Shown: positions 42,360 through 52,310 of the stretch, piece after piece
Layout of the letters: the number at the start of each line of letters is the position of its first letter
How positions within the stretch are numbered: position 1 is the first letter of the stretch
Assembly (NCBI RefSeq): GCF_000696185.1
Contig: NZ_KK853997.1
Span: 5,901,224-5,965,223 of the forward strand
Direction of reading: 5' to 3'
Length of the DNA stretch: 64,000 nucleotides
Origin: Kitasatospora cheerisanensis KCTC 2395
Lineage (GTDB): Bacteria; Actinomycetota; Actinomycetes; Streptomycetales; Streptomycetaceae
Made by a program: the position numbers and the translations under genes
The notes under the pieces: model-generated
The model's database searches: none
Told to the model about the DNA's origin: nothing
The model's input: only the letters and a program-made list of their open reading frames with translations

Positions 42360-43451
42360 CGGCGGCGACGGCGGCGGGGACGGCTGGGCGGACGCCTTGG
42401 CCGGCCCTGCCGCCCCGGCCGAGCCGGCCATCAACTGCCGGTACACGGCGGCGGACCTCGGGTTGTCCTTGCACTCCCAGAAGCCGTGCGGACAGTAGTC
42501 GGTGACGGTCTGGTAGGCGGTGTCGTGGGTGCGCATCCACTCCACCATCCGCCGCACGAACTCCGGGTTGTCGCCGTTGCGGAACAGCCCCCACTCCGGG
42601 TACGAGACCGGCTTGCCGCGCTTGGCCGCGAACTCCACCTGGTCCTGCAGCCCGTACGGCTCGGTGACGTACTCGTCGAAGGTGCCGCCCGCCGGCTGGT
42701 CGTAGCTGTCCATGCCGATGATGTCGACCACGTCGTCGCCCGGGTAGCAGCGGGTCCACGGGACGGCGTCCAGGCCGCGGGTCGGGGTGAAGTCGAAGGA
42801 GAAGCGCTGCCCGGGCACCGAGCGCATCACGCCGACGATCCGCCGCCAGTACGTCTTCCACGCCGCCGGGTCGGGCTTGCAGCGCGAGGTGTAGGTGACG
42901 CCGTTCATCTCCCAGCCCAGGGTGAGGACGGTGTCGGCGCCGCCCAGCGCCACCAGCTTGCGGGCCAGCATCAGGAAGTGCTGGTCGAACTCGCCCCGGT
43001 TGCCGCGCTCCAGCAGCCGGGCCACCTCCTCGTCCGGCACGTTGCCCTCGTTCGGGACCAGCATCGGCACGCCCAGCACCAGCCGCCGCGACGGCTCGCC
43101 CTGCCGCCACTGCGACCACAGGCCGAGCACCGCCGCCTCGCCCTCGACGTCCTGCCAGCTGTTGCCGGCCAGGTAGGTGTGGCCGACCTGCATGTTGGCG
43201 TTGTCCAGCCAGGCCGCCATCCGCGCGATGTTCGGGATGTAGTCGTCCCAGGAGCCGACGAAGGCGCCGAACGGCACTTCGTGCGGGGCCCGTTGCACCA
43301 CCGGCCGGGGCGCCCCGCCGCGCGGCTGGACGGCGTCCGAGGAGAGTGCCGTGTGCCGCTCGGTCTGGCTGAGCGGAGTGCCCGACGGCACGCTCGCGGT
43401 CGTCATCAGCAGCAGAGCGGCGGCGGCCAGGGTCAGGCGTCCGAGGCGCAT
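42336..43451 (-). CDS. Secreted GH26-like glycoside hydrolase
   Basis: 371 residues with a signal peptide (about 1-25, LTLAAAALLLMTTASV). The barrel carries the two GH26-type acids: E181 in VLTLGWEMNGVTY (acid/base, compare HEMNG) and E286 in PVSYPEWGLF (nucleophile). Other family landmarks are GAFVGSWDDYIPN and IIGMDSYDQPAGG. GH26 enzymes cut beta-mannans or related mixed polymers; here it could trim the exopolysaccharide made by its neighbours. The C-terminal tail is Ser/Pro/Ala-rich. GGAGAG lies before the ATG. Confidence 0.86.
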   Translation of the reverse strand: MRLGRLTLAAAALLLMTTASVPSGTPLSQTERHTALSSDAVQPRGGAPRPVVQRAPHEVPFGAFVGSWDDYIPNIARMAAWLDNANMQVGHTYLAGNSWQDVEGEAAVLGLWSQWRQGEPSRRLVLGVPMLVPNEGNVPDEEVARLLERGNRGEFDQHFLMLARKLVALGGADTVLTLGWEMNGVTYTSRCKPDPAAWKTYWRRIVGVMRSVPGQRFSFDFTPTRGLDAVPWTRCYPGDDVVDIIGMDSYDQPAGGTFDEYVTEPYGLQDQVEFAAKRGKPVSYPEWGLFRNGDNPEFVRRMVEWMRTHDTAYQTVTDYCPHGFWECKDNPRSAAVYRQLMAGSAGAAGPAKASAQPSPPPSPPSPKASAH

Positions 43452-43494
43452 GGGCTCTCTCCGAACGGGCTGGGGGCAACTTCGGCCCTCGGAG

Positions 43495-43514
43495 CCTAGC
43501 CTGACAGAACGTCA
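43495..43514 (-). promoter_or_regulatory. Promoter and operator-like repeat of the GH26 gene
   Basis: On the minus strand TAGGCT (43495-43500) serves as a -10; directly upstream is TGACAGAACGTCA (43502-43514), a 4-bp inverted repeat with 5-nt centre in the -10/-35 spacer. Confidence 0.4.
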
Positions 43515-43555
43515 TAAAGGCCGCATGTCACCCCATCGGGTCACCGCCGTCGCGG

Positions 43556-44443
43556 TCAGCCGAAGGTGTTGCACTTGGCCGGATCGCCGGTCCGGTAGCC
43601 GGTGGTGAACCACTGGGTGCGCTGGGCCGAGGAACCGTGCGTCCAGGTCTCCGGGTTGCTCTTCCCGGTGGCCCGCTGCTGGATCCGGTCGTCGCCCACC
43701 GACTCGGCGGCGTCCAGCGCCCGCGCGATGTCCTCGTCGGTCAGCCGGGTGATCAGCGGCCGGCCGGTGGAGGCCTGCGGGGTGGTGGTGGCGTGGTGCG
43801 TCCACACGCCCGCGTAGCAGTCGGCCTGCAACTCCAGCTTCACCGAGGCGCTGTCCGCGCCCTGCCGGTCGCTGCCCACCCGGTCCATGGTGCCGAGCAG
43901 GGTCTGCACGTGGTGCCCGTACTCGTGGGCCACCACGTACGCCTCGGCGAACGGGCCGCCCTGGGCGCCCAGTTGGCGGGTCATGTCGTTGAAGAAGCCG
44001 AGGTCGAAGTAGGCCTTGTGGTCGCCCGGGCAGTAGAACGGCCCGACCGCCGAGGACGCCGGGCCGCAGGCCGTGGACACCCGGTCGGTGAACAGCACGG
44101 TCTGCGCCTGCGCGTACTTCCGGCCGCGCGAGGCGAAGTCGGCCTGCCAGTAGTTCTGCACGCTGTTGACCACCGCGAGGATCCGGCAGTCCTGCCGCTT
44201 GTTGGCGTCCGCGCCGGTCCGGCACTCCTGGGACACCTGGTCCGCGCCGGCGCCCTGCCCGGCCGGCTTGGCGCCGTCGGAGCCGGACAGTCCGATCATG
44301 CCCGGGTCCACGCCGAGCACCAGGGCGATCACCAGGCCCAGGATGCCGATCGCGCCGCCGCCGATCGCCAGGCCGCCGCCGGGGAAGCCCCGCCGGTCCT
44401 CCACCTGCGAGTCGTCGAGCCGGGCATCGTCGTCAAACTGCAT
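43556..44443 (-). CDS. Neutral zinc metallopeptidase (YpfJ/KPN_00809 family)
   Basis: 295 residues. A cytosolic acidic head is followed by one membrane helix (about 24-45, GLAIGGGAIGILGLVIALVLG). The catalytic motif HEYGHH (H173, E174, H177) and the third ligand E204 in LELQADCYAG are complete. Members of this family are predicted extracytoplasmic zinc peptidases. Cysteine-rich loops (DCRILAVVN, STACGPASS) suggest disulfides. Substrate unknown. Expressed independently, facing away from the PQQ-repeat gene. Confidence 0.9.
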   Translation of the reverse strand: MQFDDDARLDDSQVEDRRGFPGGGLAIGGGAIGILGLVIALVLGVDPGMIGLSGSDGAKPAGQGAGADQVSQECRTGADANKRQDCRILAVVNSVQNYWQADFASRGRKYAQAQTVLFTDRVSTACGPASSAVGPFYCPGDHKAYFDLGFFNDMTRQLGAQGGPFAEAYVVAHEYGHHVQTLLGTMDRVGSDRQGADSASVKLELQADCYAGVWTHHATTTPQASTGRPLITRLTDEDIARALDAAESVGDDRIQQRATGKSNPETWTHGSSAQRTQWFTTGYRTGDPAKCNTFG

Positions 44444-44619
44444 CCTGTTTCACCTCTGTAACAGTCCTTTGGCCCTTCGAAGCCGTACCCTAACGGGCCG
44501 CCCGGGCCGCGGAGGCCTTCGGTGACGCAGGTCGGAGCAGGTTGTGTCGGAACCGTATAAGGGCTGCCGCGGTGGCGTGGCGCGTTCGAATCCAGCTGAA
44601 TTCCGTCACGGGCGGACGG

Positions 44620-44625
44620 TACGCT
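44620..44625 (+). promoter_or_regulatory. Leaderless -10 box of the PQQ-repeat gene
   Basis: TACGCT ends 6 nt before the GTG at 44632, with no ribosome site between. This supports GTG 44632 over the upstream ATG-like options. Confidence 0.45.
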
Positions 44626-44631
44626 CCGGCG

Positions 44632-45546
44632 GTGTCCTTCAATCCGCTGCGCAGTCTGTCGCCCCGATCGGTCCTGCCCGCCGCTGCCGTCCTGCTGGTC
44701 CTCGCGGCCGGTGCGGCGGCGCACGCCAACCGCCCGCAGCCGTTCGGAGACCAGGTCCTGCCCGGAGCGGCGGACGTCAGCCCGGTCGGCGCGCAGTCGG
44801 CCGGCGCGGGCGACCTCGACCTGCAGGTCGGCCCCGGCCTGGAGGCCTACTCGAAGACCACCGGCGCCCACCTCTGGTCCTACCGCCGGGACGGCAGCAC
44901 CGCGCTCCACCAGACCATGATCGGCAACAACGTGGCGGTGGTCTGGGACGACGGCATGGTCACCTCCGTCGACCCGGCCGACCACTCGGTGCGCTGGCAC
45001 CGCAGCGTCCCCGGCCTGGCCGACTGGCTGCACGCCGACGGCGAACCCGGCGCGGCCGACCGCACCGAGGAGCAGCGCCGGAAGCTGGCGGAGCACCGCG
45101 CGGCGATCGCCCTCCAGCCGTCCGCCGACCCGAAGGCCGACGCCTTCGTCACCGTGGTCACCCCCGGCCTGCTGATGGGCTTCCGCGACCGCGACGGCGA
45201 CCTGCGCTTCAACTCCCGCCCCCCGGCGGGCTGCACCTTCGACCCGGCGCGCACCGCGCATACCGACGACGCGGTGCTGATCCCCCGGGCCTGCCCGCCC
45301 GCCCCCGGCTCCGGCACCCGCCCGCTGCCCGGCGGCGTCATGGTGTTCTCGCTCAACGCCCCCGGCAACTTCCTCAACACCGGCCCCGACGTGGAGATGC
45401 GCGCCCTGGACGGCCACCGGGTCGCGATCGACGACGGCCCGGTCATCGGCACCTGGGTCTACGACACCACCCGCGGCGCCCGGGAGAGCAACTGCGGCGC
45501 CGCCTCGGTGCCGTTCGCGGCAGCGGCCCCGACCTGCGAGAAGTGA
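44632..45546 (+). CDS. Secreted or anchored PQQ/beta-propeller repeat protein
   Basis: 304 residues from GTG 44632. A hydrophobic N-terminal segment (about 13-28, VLPAAAVLLVLAAGAAA) gives export. The body carries outer-membrane-assembly-factor BamB/PQQ-like blades: LEAYSKTTGAHLWSYRRDGS, NNVAVVWDDGMVTSVDPADHSVRWHRS, ending GTWVYDTTRGARE and a cysteine pair. Only two or three blades are recognisable, so a partial propeller is likely. Function unknown. Confidence 0.75.
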   Translation: MSFNPLRSLSPRSVLPAAAVLLVLAAGAAAHANRPQPFGDQVLPGAADVSPVGAQSAGAGDLDLQVGPGLEAYSKTTGAHLWSYRRDGSTALHQTMIGNNVAVVWDDGMVTSVDPADHSVRWHRSVPGLADWLHADGEPGAADRTEEQRRKLAEHRAAIALQPSADPKADAFVTVVTPGLLMGFRDRDGDLRFNSRPPAGCTFDPARTAHTDDAVLIPRACPPAPGSGTRPLPGGVMVFSLNAPGNFLNTGPDVEMRALDGHRVAIDDGPVIGTWVYDTTRGARESNCGAASVPFAAAAPTCEK

Positions 45547-45700
45547 CCGGGCAGGGCCGGCGCGGGCGGGTGCGGGAACAGGGGGCGCGCAGGGGTTCGG
45601 GCCCTCGCGTCCGGCCGCCGGAAGAAAAGGGATTGGCGGCCTCCCGTAGACTGGAGCGCATGGCTGAGTGCCATACCCACGTCTAGGAGTGACCCCAGCC

Positions 45701-47299
<1,599 letters not shown>

Positions 47300-47675
47300 A
47301 CCCCGCCCGCCGCCCCGGCGGACCGTCCGGGTCCGTCGGACGGAACCGGCGAGTAGACGCCGGGTCGGCCGCCGGTACGAGGGGAACTGGTCTTCCGTCG
47401 ATCCCGGGAACACCCGGGCCGGTCCGCCCGTTGGCTCTTCGGCCCCCCGCTGCGGTACCCGGCCGCCCTCCCCGCCCGGCCGGGCTGAGCAGCGGATTCG
47501 CTCACCGGGGCGAATCACAGGAGGGGGCGCACACCCTCCGTGAGCGCCGTAGTGCGGAGCGAACACCACCGGCCGCGCCCGCATTCCGACGACGGACCTT
47601 GTCGAATGGGTGGCCAGGAGCCTTGCAATGGGTGATCATGGGAATCTGACCGATCACCTCTACGAGGAGGCACGG
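47300..47675 (+). other. Intergenic stretch before the small HTH gene
   Basis: 376 bp with no convincing gene. It contains GGTGATC (47631-47637) and GATCACC (47652-47658), a 7-bp inverted repeat centred about 32 nt upstream of the HTH start, overlapping its probable leader. Otherwise nothing clear. Confidence 0.35.
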
Positions 47676-47909
47676 GTGGCCGAGACTCTGAAAAAGGGCA
47701 GCCGGGTGACAGGCGCCGCGCGTGAAAAGCTCGCGGCCGATCTCAAGAAGAAGTACGACTCCGGCGCGAGCATTCGCGCCCTCGCGGAGGAGACGGGCCG
47801 CTCCTACGGCTTCGTCCACCGGATGCTCAGTGAGTCCGGGGTCAACCTCCGGGGTCGCGGCGGTGCCACTCGCGGCAAGGGCAAGGCCGCTGCGGCCGCC
47901 GGTTCCTGA
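47676..47909 (+). CDS. Small helix-turn-helix regulator
   Basis: 77 residues from GTG 47676 with a strong GAGGAGG site. The helix-turn-helix covers about residues 18-52: KLAADLKKKYDSGASIRAL, then AEETGRSYGFVHRMLSESG. The tail is basic (NLRGRGGATRGKGKAAAAAG). It resembles the short resolvase-type HTH proteins conserved in Streptomyces, whose targets are unknown. The basic tail could contact DNA non-specifically. Confidence 0.85.
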   Translation: MAETLKKGSRVTGAAREKLAADLKKKYDSGASIRALAEETGRSYGFVHRMLSESGVNLRGRGGATRGKGKAAAAAGS

Positions 47910-48109
47910 CGGTCCATCACATCCGGCGGGCGGCGCCCGAGCAGCCCCGGCCGCCCACGCTGCACCAGCATGCTGCTCGCCATGCACGACGTTCCACACG
48001 GATCGGCGGCCGGGTTCTCCCGAGCCGCCGACCGCCGTTTCCGGGCCCTTCCGTCGGGCATTTCGCACGCATTCCCCGGGCATTCCTGTACGCGGATCCG
48101 GGGCTTTGT

Positions 48110-48121
48110 TACTCTCCAGTA
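48110..48121. promoter_or_regulatory. TACT-N4-AGTA palindrome before enoyl-CoA hydratase
   Basis: TACTCTCCAGTA is a perfect 4-bp inverted repeat with 4-nt centre, 52 nt upstream of the ATG at 48173. It resembles TACTGGCGGGTA at 15800, near the 3-hydroxyacyl-CoA dehydrogenase gene. Confidence 0.4.
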
Positions 48122-48172
48122 GCCCGTCGGGGTCGGCGGGCGTCCCCGCCTGTCGCTGGAGGTAGCACCGCC

Positions 48173-48973
48173 ATGACCACCCACATCCCCGACGCCGACC
48201 GCACCGCGTGGGAACAGGCCGGCGTCCGCCTCGACCTGGACGGCGAACTCGCCGTCGTCACGCTCTGCGACCCCAAGCGCCGCAACGCCCAGACCCCCGC
48301 CATGTGGCGCGCCCTCGCCGCGATCGGCCGCGCCCTCCCCGGCACCGTCCGGGTCGCCCTCCTCCAGGCCGAGGGCAGCTCCTTCTCGGCCGGCCTCGAC
48401 CGCGCCATGTTCACCCCCGAGGGCATCCCCGGCGAGACCGGCTTCCTCCAGCTCGCCGCCTCCACCGACGCCGAACTCGACGAGGCGATCGCCTCCTACC
48501 AGGAGGCCTTCACCTGGTGGCGGCGCGCCGACCTGGTCTCGGTCGCCGCCGTCCAGGGCCACGCCGTCGGCGCCGGCTTCCAGCTCGCCCTCGCCTGCGA
48601 CCTCCGCGTGGTCGCCGAGGACGTCCAGTTCGCCATGAAGGAGACCTCGCTCGGCCTGGTCCCCGACCTCACCGGCACCAAGCCCCTCACCGACCTGGTC
48701 GGCTACGCCCGCGCCCTGGAGATCTGCGCCACCGGCCGCCGGGTCGGCGCGGAGGAGGCCGTCGCCACCGGCCTCGCCAACGTCGCCGTCCCCGCGGACG
48801 AACTCGCCGCCGCCGCGCGCGACCTCGCGGCCGCTCTGCTGTCCGCCCCGCGCAGCGCCGTCATCGAGACCAAGGCCCTCCTCCAGGGCGCGGGCGGGCG
48901 CAGCTACGACCAGCAGCGCGCCGCCGAGCGCCAGGCGCAGGCGCGCCGCCTGCGGGACCTCGCCGGCATGTAG
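48173..48973 (+). CDS. Enoyl-CoA hydratase/isomerase family protein
   Basis: 266 residues of the crotonase fold: DLDGELAVVTLCDPKRRNAQT, EGSSFSAGLDRAMF (oxyanion loop), then AAVQGHAVGAGFQLALACDLRV and MKETSLGLVPDLTGTKPL. The two catalytic glutamates of true enoyl-CoA hydratases are partly replaced (GAGFQLALA; TSLGLVPDL), so it may be an isomerase, hydrolase or other crotonase member. The ATG has a GGAGGT site upstream. A TACT-N4-AGTA palindrome precedes it. Confidence 0.88.
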   Translation: MTTHIPDADRTAWEQAGVRLDLDGELAVVTLCDPKRRNAQTPAMWRALAAIGRALPGTVRVALLQAEGSSFSAGLDRAMFTPEGIPGETGFLQLAASTDAELDEAIASYQEAFTWWRRADLVSVAAVQGHAVGAGFQLALACDLRVVAEDVQFAMKETSLGLVPDLTGTKPLTDLVGYARALEICATGRRVGAEEAVATGLANVAVPADELAAAARDLAAALLSAPRSAVIETKALLQGAGGRSYDQQRAAERQAQARRLRDLAGM

Positions 48974-49071
48974 GCGCGGCAGCACCGGCCGGCAGGGGCG
49001 CGTGCGGGTACCTCGAAGGTGCTCGCCGTGCCCCTGTTTGCGTGCACCGGCGCGCGTCCTGCGTGGCGAAA

Positions 49072-49099
49072 TGTCAGGGTTGGGGTGATTTGCGATATA
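49072..49099 (+). promoter_or_regulatory. Candidate promoter of the Asp23 operon
   Basis: TGTCAG (49072-49077), 16-nt spacer, GATATA (49094-49099). The -10 is good, the -35 weak, so a stress sigma factor may be involved; no clear GGGTAC box is visible. Confidence 0.35.
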
Positions 49100-49127
49100 G
49101 CTGGACTCGAACGTCAGGAGGCCCGAC

Positions 49128-49613
49128 ATGGCGCAGCCCCACACCCCCACGCCCGCAGACCTGCAGAAGAACGCGACGGAGTCGCACGCGTCGACGCCGA
49201 GCGACGAGCGCGGGCGTACGGCGCTCGCGGTCGGAGTGGTGGAGAAGATCGCCGGCATGGCGGCCCGCGAGGTGTCCGGGATCCACGCGCTGGGATCGGG
49301 CTTCTCACGGACGTTCGGTGCGATGCGCGACCGGGTGCCCGGGACGAAGTCCAGCATCGGTCGCGGGATCAAGGCGGAGGTCGGCGAGAAGCAGACCGCC
49401 ATCGACATCGCGCTGGTGGTGGAGTACGGCGTGGTGATCCCGCGGCTGGCCGGCGAGGTCCGGTCGAACATCATCGAGGCGGTCGAGCGGATGACCGGCC
49501 TGGAGGTGGTCGAGGTGAACATCGCCGTGAACGACGTGCACCTGCCGGACGAGCCGGACGAGGAGGAGGAAGAGGAACCCTCGACCTCCGGACGGCGCCC
49601 CCGGGTGCAGTGA
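49128..49613 (+). CDS. Asp23/Gls24-family alkaline-shock-type protein
   Basis: 161 residues. The Asp23 domain is recognisable: TALAVGVVEKIAGMAAREVSGIHAL, GSGFSRTFGA, then IGRGIKAEVGEKQTAIDIALVVEYGVVIP and VEVNIAVNDVHLP. The first 28 residues and the acidic tail (DEPDEEEEEE) are disordered. In firmicutes Asp23 is an abundant membrane-tethered envelope-stress protein held by AmaP; an AmaP homologue ends this operon. Good ribosome site and a promoter upstream. Confidence 0.92.
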   Translation: MAQPHTPTPADLQKNATESHASTPSDERGRTALAVGVVEKIAGMAAREVSGIHALGSGFSRTFGAMRDRVPGTKSSIGRGIKAEVGEKQTAIDIALVVEYGVVIPRLAGEVRSNIIEAVERMTGLEVVEVNIAVNDVHLPDEPDEEEEEEPSTSGRRPRVQ

Positions 49614-49689
49614 GCCTCCCGACGAGCCATCGAGCCACTGAACTGCTGAGCCATTGAGGCACGGAGACGGACCCCGAAGGAGTGGGCGG

Positions 49690-49881
49690 ATGAACCTGGC
49701 GTTGGTGGGCCTGCTCGTCGGCATGGCCCTAGGTTTCGCCGGCTACTTCGGCGGTTTCGCCGCGTTCCTGCTGGTCGCGGTGCTCGGTGCCGCGGGCTTC
49801 GTGGTGGGCCGGCTGATCGAGGGGGACATCGACCTCGGTGACCTCGGCGATCTGCTGCGCGGCCGGGACCGGCGGGGCTGA
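49690..49881 (+). CDS. Small membrane protein of the Asp23 operon
   Basis: 63 residues, ATG after AAGGAGTGGGCGG. Most of it is two hydrophobic stretches (LALVGLLVGMALGFAGYFGG; FLLVAVLGAAGFVVGRLI), then an acidic/basic tail ending LLRGRDRRG. It resembles the DUF2273-like small membrane proteins found with Asp23. The stop overlaps the next ATG (TGATG). Confidence 0.8.
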   Translation: MNLALVGLLVGMALGFAGYFGGFAAFLLVAVLGAAGFVVGRLIEGDIDLGDLGDLLRGRDRRG

Positions 49882-50222
49882 TGGCGTACTCGGGGGCGGT
49901 GGCGGGCCCGCCCGCACAGCGCGGCAGCGAACAGATCGCGGACCGGGTGTACCGGCGGATCGCGGCCCGCGCCGCCGCCGACGCGCTCGCCCCGGCCTGG
50001 CATGGCCGCCCGGACCCGCCCTACCCGAAGGTCTCGGCGCTGTACGCGCACGGCCGGGTCCGGCTCACCCTGCACGTCGAGCTGCCGTTCCCGTGCGACG
50101 TCGCGGAGCTGAGCCGGACGGCGCAGGACGCGGCCTGCACCCGGGTCGCCGAGCTGACCGGTACCACCGTCACCTCGGCCGAGGTGATCGTGGACCGCCT
50201 GCACCCCGCGGGGCTGCGATGA
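49881..50222 (+). CDS. Second, short Asp23-like protein
   Basis: 113 residues with a reduced Asp23-like fold: IADRVYRRIAARAAADAL, then VSALYAHGRVRLTLHVELPFPCDV, and TRVAELTGTTVTSAEVIVDRL. It is translationally coupled to both neighbours (TGATG upstream, ATGA downstream). It may form mixed assemblies with the longer copy. The family assignment is by pattern rather than strong motif. Confidence 0.75.
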   Translation: MAYSGAVAGPPAQRGSEQIADRVYRRIAARAAADALAPAWHGRPDPPYPKVSALYAHGRVRLTLHVELPFPCDVAELSRTAQDAACTRVAELTGTTVTSAEVIVDRLHPAGLR

Positions 50223-50806
50223 GCGACACGGCGAAGGACCCGAGGAAGCGGAGCGCCGGCCGCTGGCTGCGCTCCGAGCGCGGCGTGGTCACGGCGCTGG
50301 TGGTGGTGGTCCTGGTGGTCGCCGCCGGGACGCTGCTCTACGACGTGATCGCGGTGCGGGCCGGCGGCCAGGCCCGGCCCTGGCGGAAGGACCTGGCCCA
50401 CCAGTTGGCGACCCGTCACCTCGACGACCCGTGGGTGCTGGGCATCGCCGCCGGCGTGGCGCTGCTCGGACTGCTGCTGCTGGTGCTGGCGTTCGGACGC
50501 GGACTGCGCGGCTGGCTGGCCCTGGAGCCGCGCGGCACCGCCATGCACCGCAGCGCGGTCGGCGCGCTGATCGCCCGCCGGGCGCAGCAGCGCGCCGACG
50601 TGCACTCCTGGAAGGTGAAGGTGGGGCGGCGGCGCACCCGGGTGACGGTCAGCGGCACCACCGACCCGGCCGGGGTGGAGCGCGACCTGCGGGCCGAGCT
50701 GGCCCGGATCCCGCTGGCCGCCCCGCACCGGCTGGACGTCCGCACCAAGCCGGTGCGGGAGCGCCACCACCGCCGTGAACTCGCCGAGCTGGAGCCGCCC
50801 CGATGA
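50219..50806 (+). CDS. DUF6286-like membrane protein of the Asp23 operon
   Basis: 195 residues with two membrane helices (about 25-45, VVTALVVVVLVVAAGTLLY, and 77-99, VLGIAAGVALLGLLLLVLAFG) and a soluble C-terminal domain rich in arginine (KVKVGRRRTRVTVSGTTD). This architecture recurs in streptomycete Asp23/AmaP operons. Function unknown; probably a membrane partner of the Asp23 proteins. Coupled by ATGA on both sides. Confidence 0.78.
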   Translation: MSDTAKDPRKRSAGRWLRSERGVVTALVVVVLVVAAGTLLYDVIAVRAGGQARPWRKDLAHQLATRHLDDPWVLGIAAGVALLGLLLLVLAFGRGLRGWLALEPRGTAMHRSAVGALIARRAQQRADVHSWKVKVGRRRTRVTVSGTTDPAGVERDLRAELARIPLAAPHRLDVRTKPVRERHHRRELAELEPPR

Positions 50807-51432
50807 GCCGACGCGCCGTCAACCGCACCCTGCTGGCCGTGGTCGGCCTCCTGCTGCTGGCCGGCGGGGTGCTGGTGCTGCTCGGCGGCCTGGACGTCTA
50901 CCGGCACCTGGGCGTCACCCCGCCGCCGCACTGGCCGTTCACCTCGCCCGACCAGCCGGTGCTCAGCACTGCGAGCCGCACCCGCTGGAAGGACGAGACC
51001 TGGTTCTGGCCGGTGGCGATCGCCGTGCCCGCGCTGGTGGTGATCGGCGGCCTGTGGTGGCTGTTCTCGCAGCTGCGCCGCGGCGGCCCGGCGGGCGTCG
51101 ACCTGCCGTCCCCGGCCGCGCCCGGCCGGCCGCACTTCGCCCTGCACGTGCGCAGCCGCGCCGTCGAGGACGCGATCGAGACGGAGACCGTCGCCCTCCC
51201 CGAGGTCGACCGGGTGACCGTCCGCGTCACCGGCGCCGCCCGACGGCCCGAGGTCCACACCGTCCTCCGCCTCACCCCCGGCGCGGACACCGCCGCCCTG
51301 GTCGACGCCTACCGCACCGGCCCCGTCGAGCACGCCCGCCACTCCCTCGGCCTGGCCACCCTCCCCGCCGAACTCCGCCTCCGCATGGCCCGCCCCCGCA
51401 AGAACCGCACCAAGACCCCCCGCGTCCACTGA
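50803..51432 (+). CDS. amaP: Alkaline shock response membrane anchor, AmaP
   Basis: 209 residues with two membrane helices (about 10-28, LLAVVGLLLLAGGVLVLLG, and 70-87, PVAIAVPALVVIGGLWWLF) and a soluble C-terminal domain (PHFALHVRSRAVEDAIETETVALPEVDRVTV). It resembles AmaP, which ties Asp23 to the membrane in staphylococci. Last gene of a five-gene coupled operon, followed by a strong hairpin. The C-terminus is basic (RKNRTKTPRVH). Confidence 0.8.
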   Translation: MSRRAVNRTLLAVVGLLLLAGGVLVLLGGLDVYRHLGVTPPPHWPFTSPDQPVLSTASRTRWKDETWFWPVAIAVPALVVIGGLWWLFSQLRRGGPAGVDLPSPAAPGRPHFALHVRSRAVEDAIETETVALPEVDRVTVRVTGAARRPEVHTVLRLTPGADTAALVDAYRTGPVEHARHSLGLATLPAELRLRMARPRKNRTKTPRVH

Positions 51433-51452
51433 CGCCGGTCCGCGGGCAGGTT

Positions 51453-51486
51453 CGCGGTCGCCGGCAACGGCCCGCCGGCGACCGCG
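51453..51486. terminator. Bidirectional terminator after the Asp23 operon
   Basis: CGCGGTCGCCGG / CCGGCGACCGCG form a perfect 12-bp stem with a 10-nt loop. It lies 20 nt after the AmaP stop and 27 nt from the convergent SDR stop. Confidence 0.75.
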
Positions 51487-51513
51487 ACTTGCGGACAGTC
51501 GGTCCGTCCCGGG

Positions 51514-52268
51514 CTACAGGCCCCGGGTCGCTCCGCCGTCGACCGGGACCATGAGGCCGGTGAGGTAGGAGGCGGCGGGGGAGAGGAGGAAGGCGGCGGT
51601 GCGGCCGAACTCCTCGGGGGTGCCGTAGCGGCGGAGGGGGATGGCTGCGGCGGCGGACTCGCGGGCGGCGGCGGGGTCGGGGGCGAGGGAGTCGAGTTCG
51701 CGGACCCGGTCGGTGTCGATGCGGCCGGGGAGCAGGCCGAGGACGCGGATGCCGCGGGGGCCGAGTTCGTCGGCGAGGGTCTTGGCGGCCATGGCGAGGC
51801 CGGGCCGCAGGCCGTTGGAGATGCCGAGGCCGGGGATCGGCTGGCGGACCGAGGTGGAGAGGACGAAGGCGATGACGCCGCCGGAGGGGAGGCGTTCGGC
51901 GGCGGCCCGGGCCAGCCGGATCGCGCCGAGGAAGACGGAGTCGAACGCCGCGCCCCAGGCCTCGTCGCTGGCGGTGGCGACCGGCCCGGCGGCGGGCCGC
52001 CGACGCTGATCAGCATGCCGTCGAAGCCGCCGAACCGGCTGGTCGCGGCGTCGATCAGGCGCTGCGGCGTGGCCGGGTCGGCGTTGTCGGCGGCCACGCC
52101 GTACGCGCGGTCGCCGAGGGCGTCGGCCGCCGCGGCGACCGCGGCTTCGGTGCGGCCGGTGACGACGACGCGGGCGCCTTCGGCGACGAGTTGTGCGGCG
52201 GTGGCGTGGCCGAGTCCCCGGGTCGAGCCGGTGACCACGTACACCTTGTCCTTGAGTCCGAGATCCAT
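51514..52268 (-). pseudogene. Short-chain dehydrogenase/reductase, apparently frameshifted once
   Basis: The N-terminus reads MDLGLKDKVYVVTGSTRGLGHATAAQL with the Rossmann loop TGSTRGLGH. The frame breaks near 51987, after FDGMLISVGG. The rest of the SDR continues one frame over: PVATASDEAWGAAFDSVFLG, ISNGLRPGLAMAAKTLADELG, ending TGLMVPVDGGATRGL. A single missing base would rejoin the halves into about 251 residues. Catalytic residues: the expected Ser region STSVRQP is present, but Asn replaces Tyr in ISNGLRP, so the canonical YxxxK is not intact. GAGAAT lies 7 nt before the ATG at 52268. Confidence 0.78.
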
Positions 52269-52310
52269 GCCGACCATTCTCGCCGGTCGGCCGGGCCGGG
52301 TGACGGAGGG

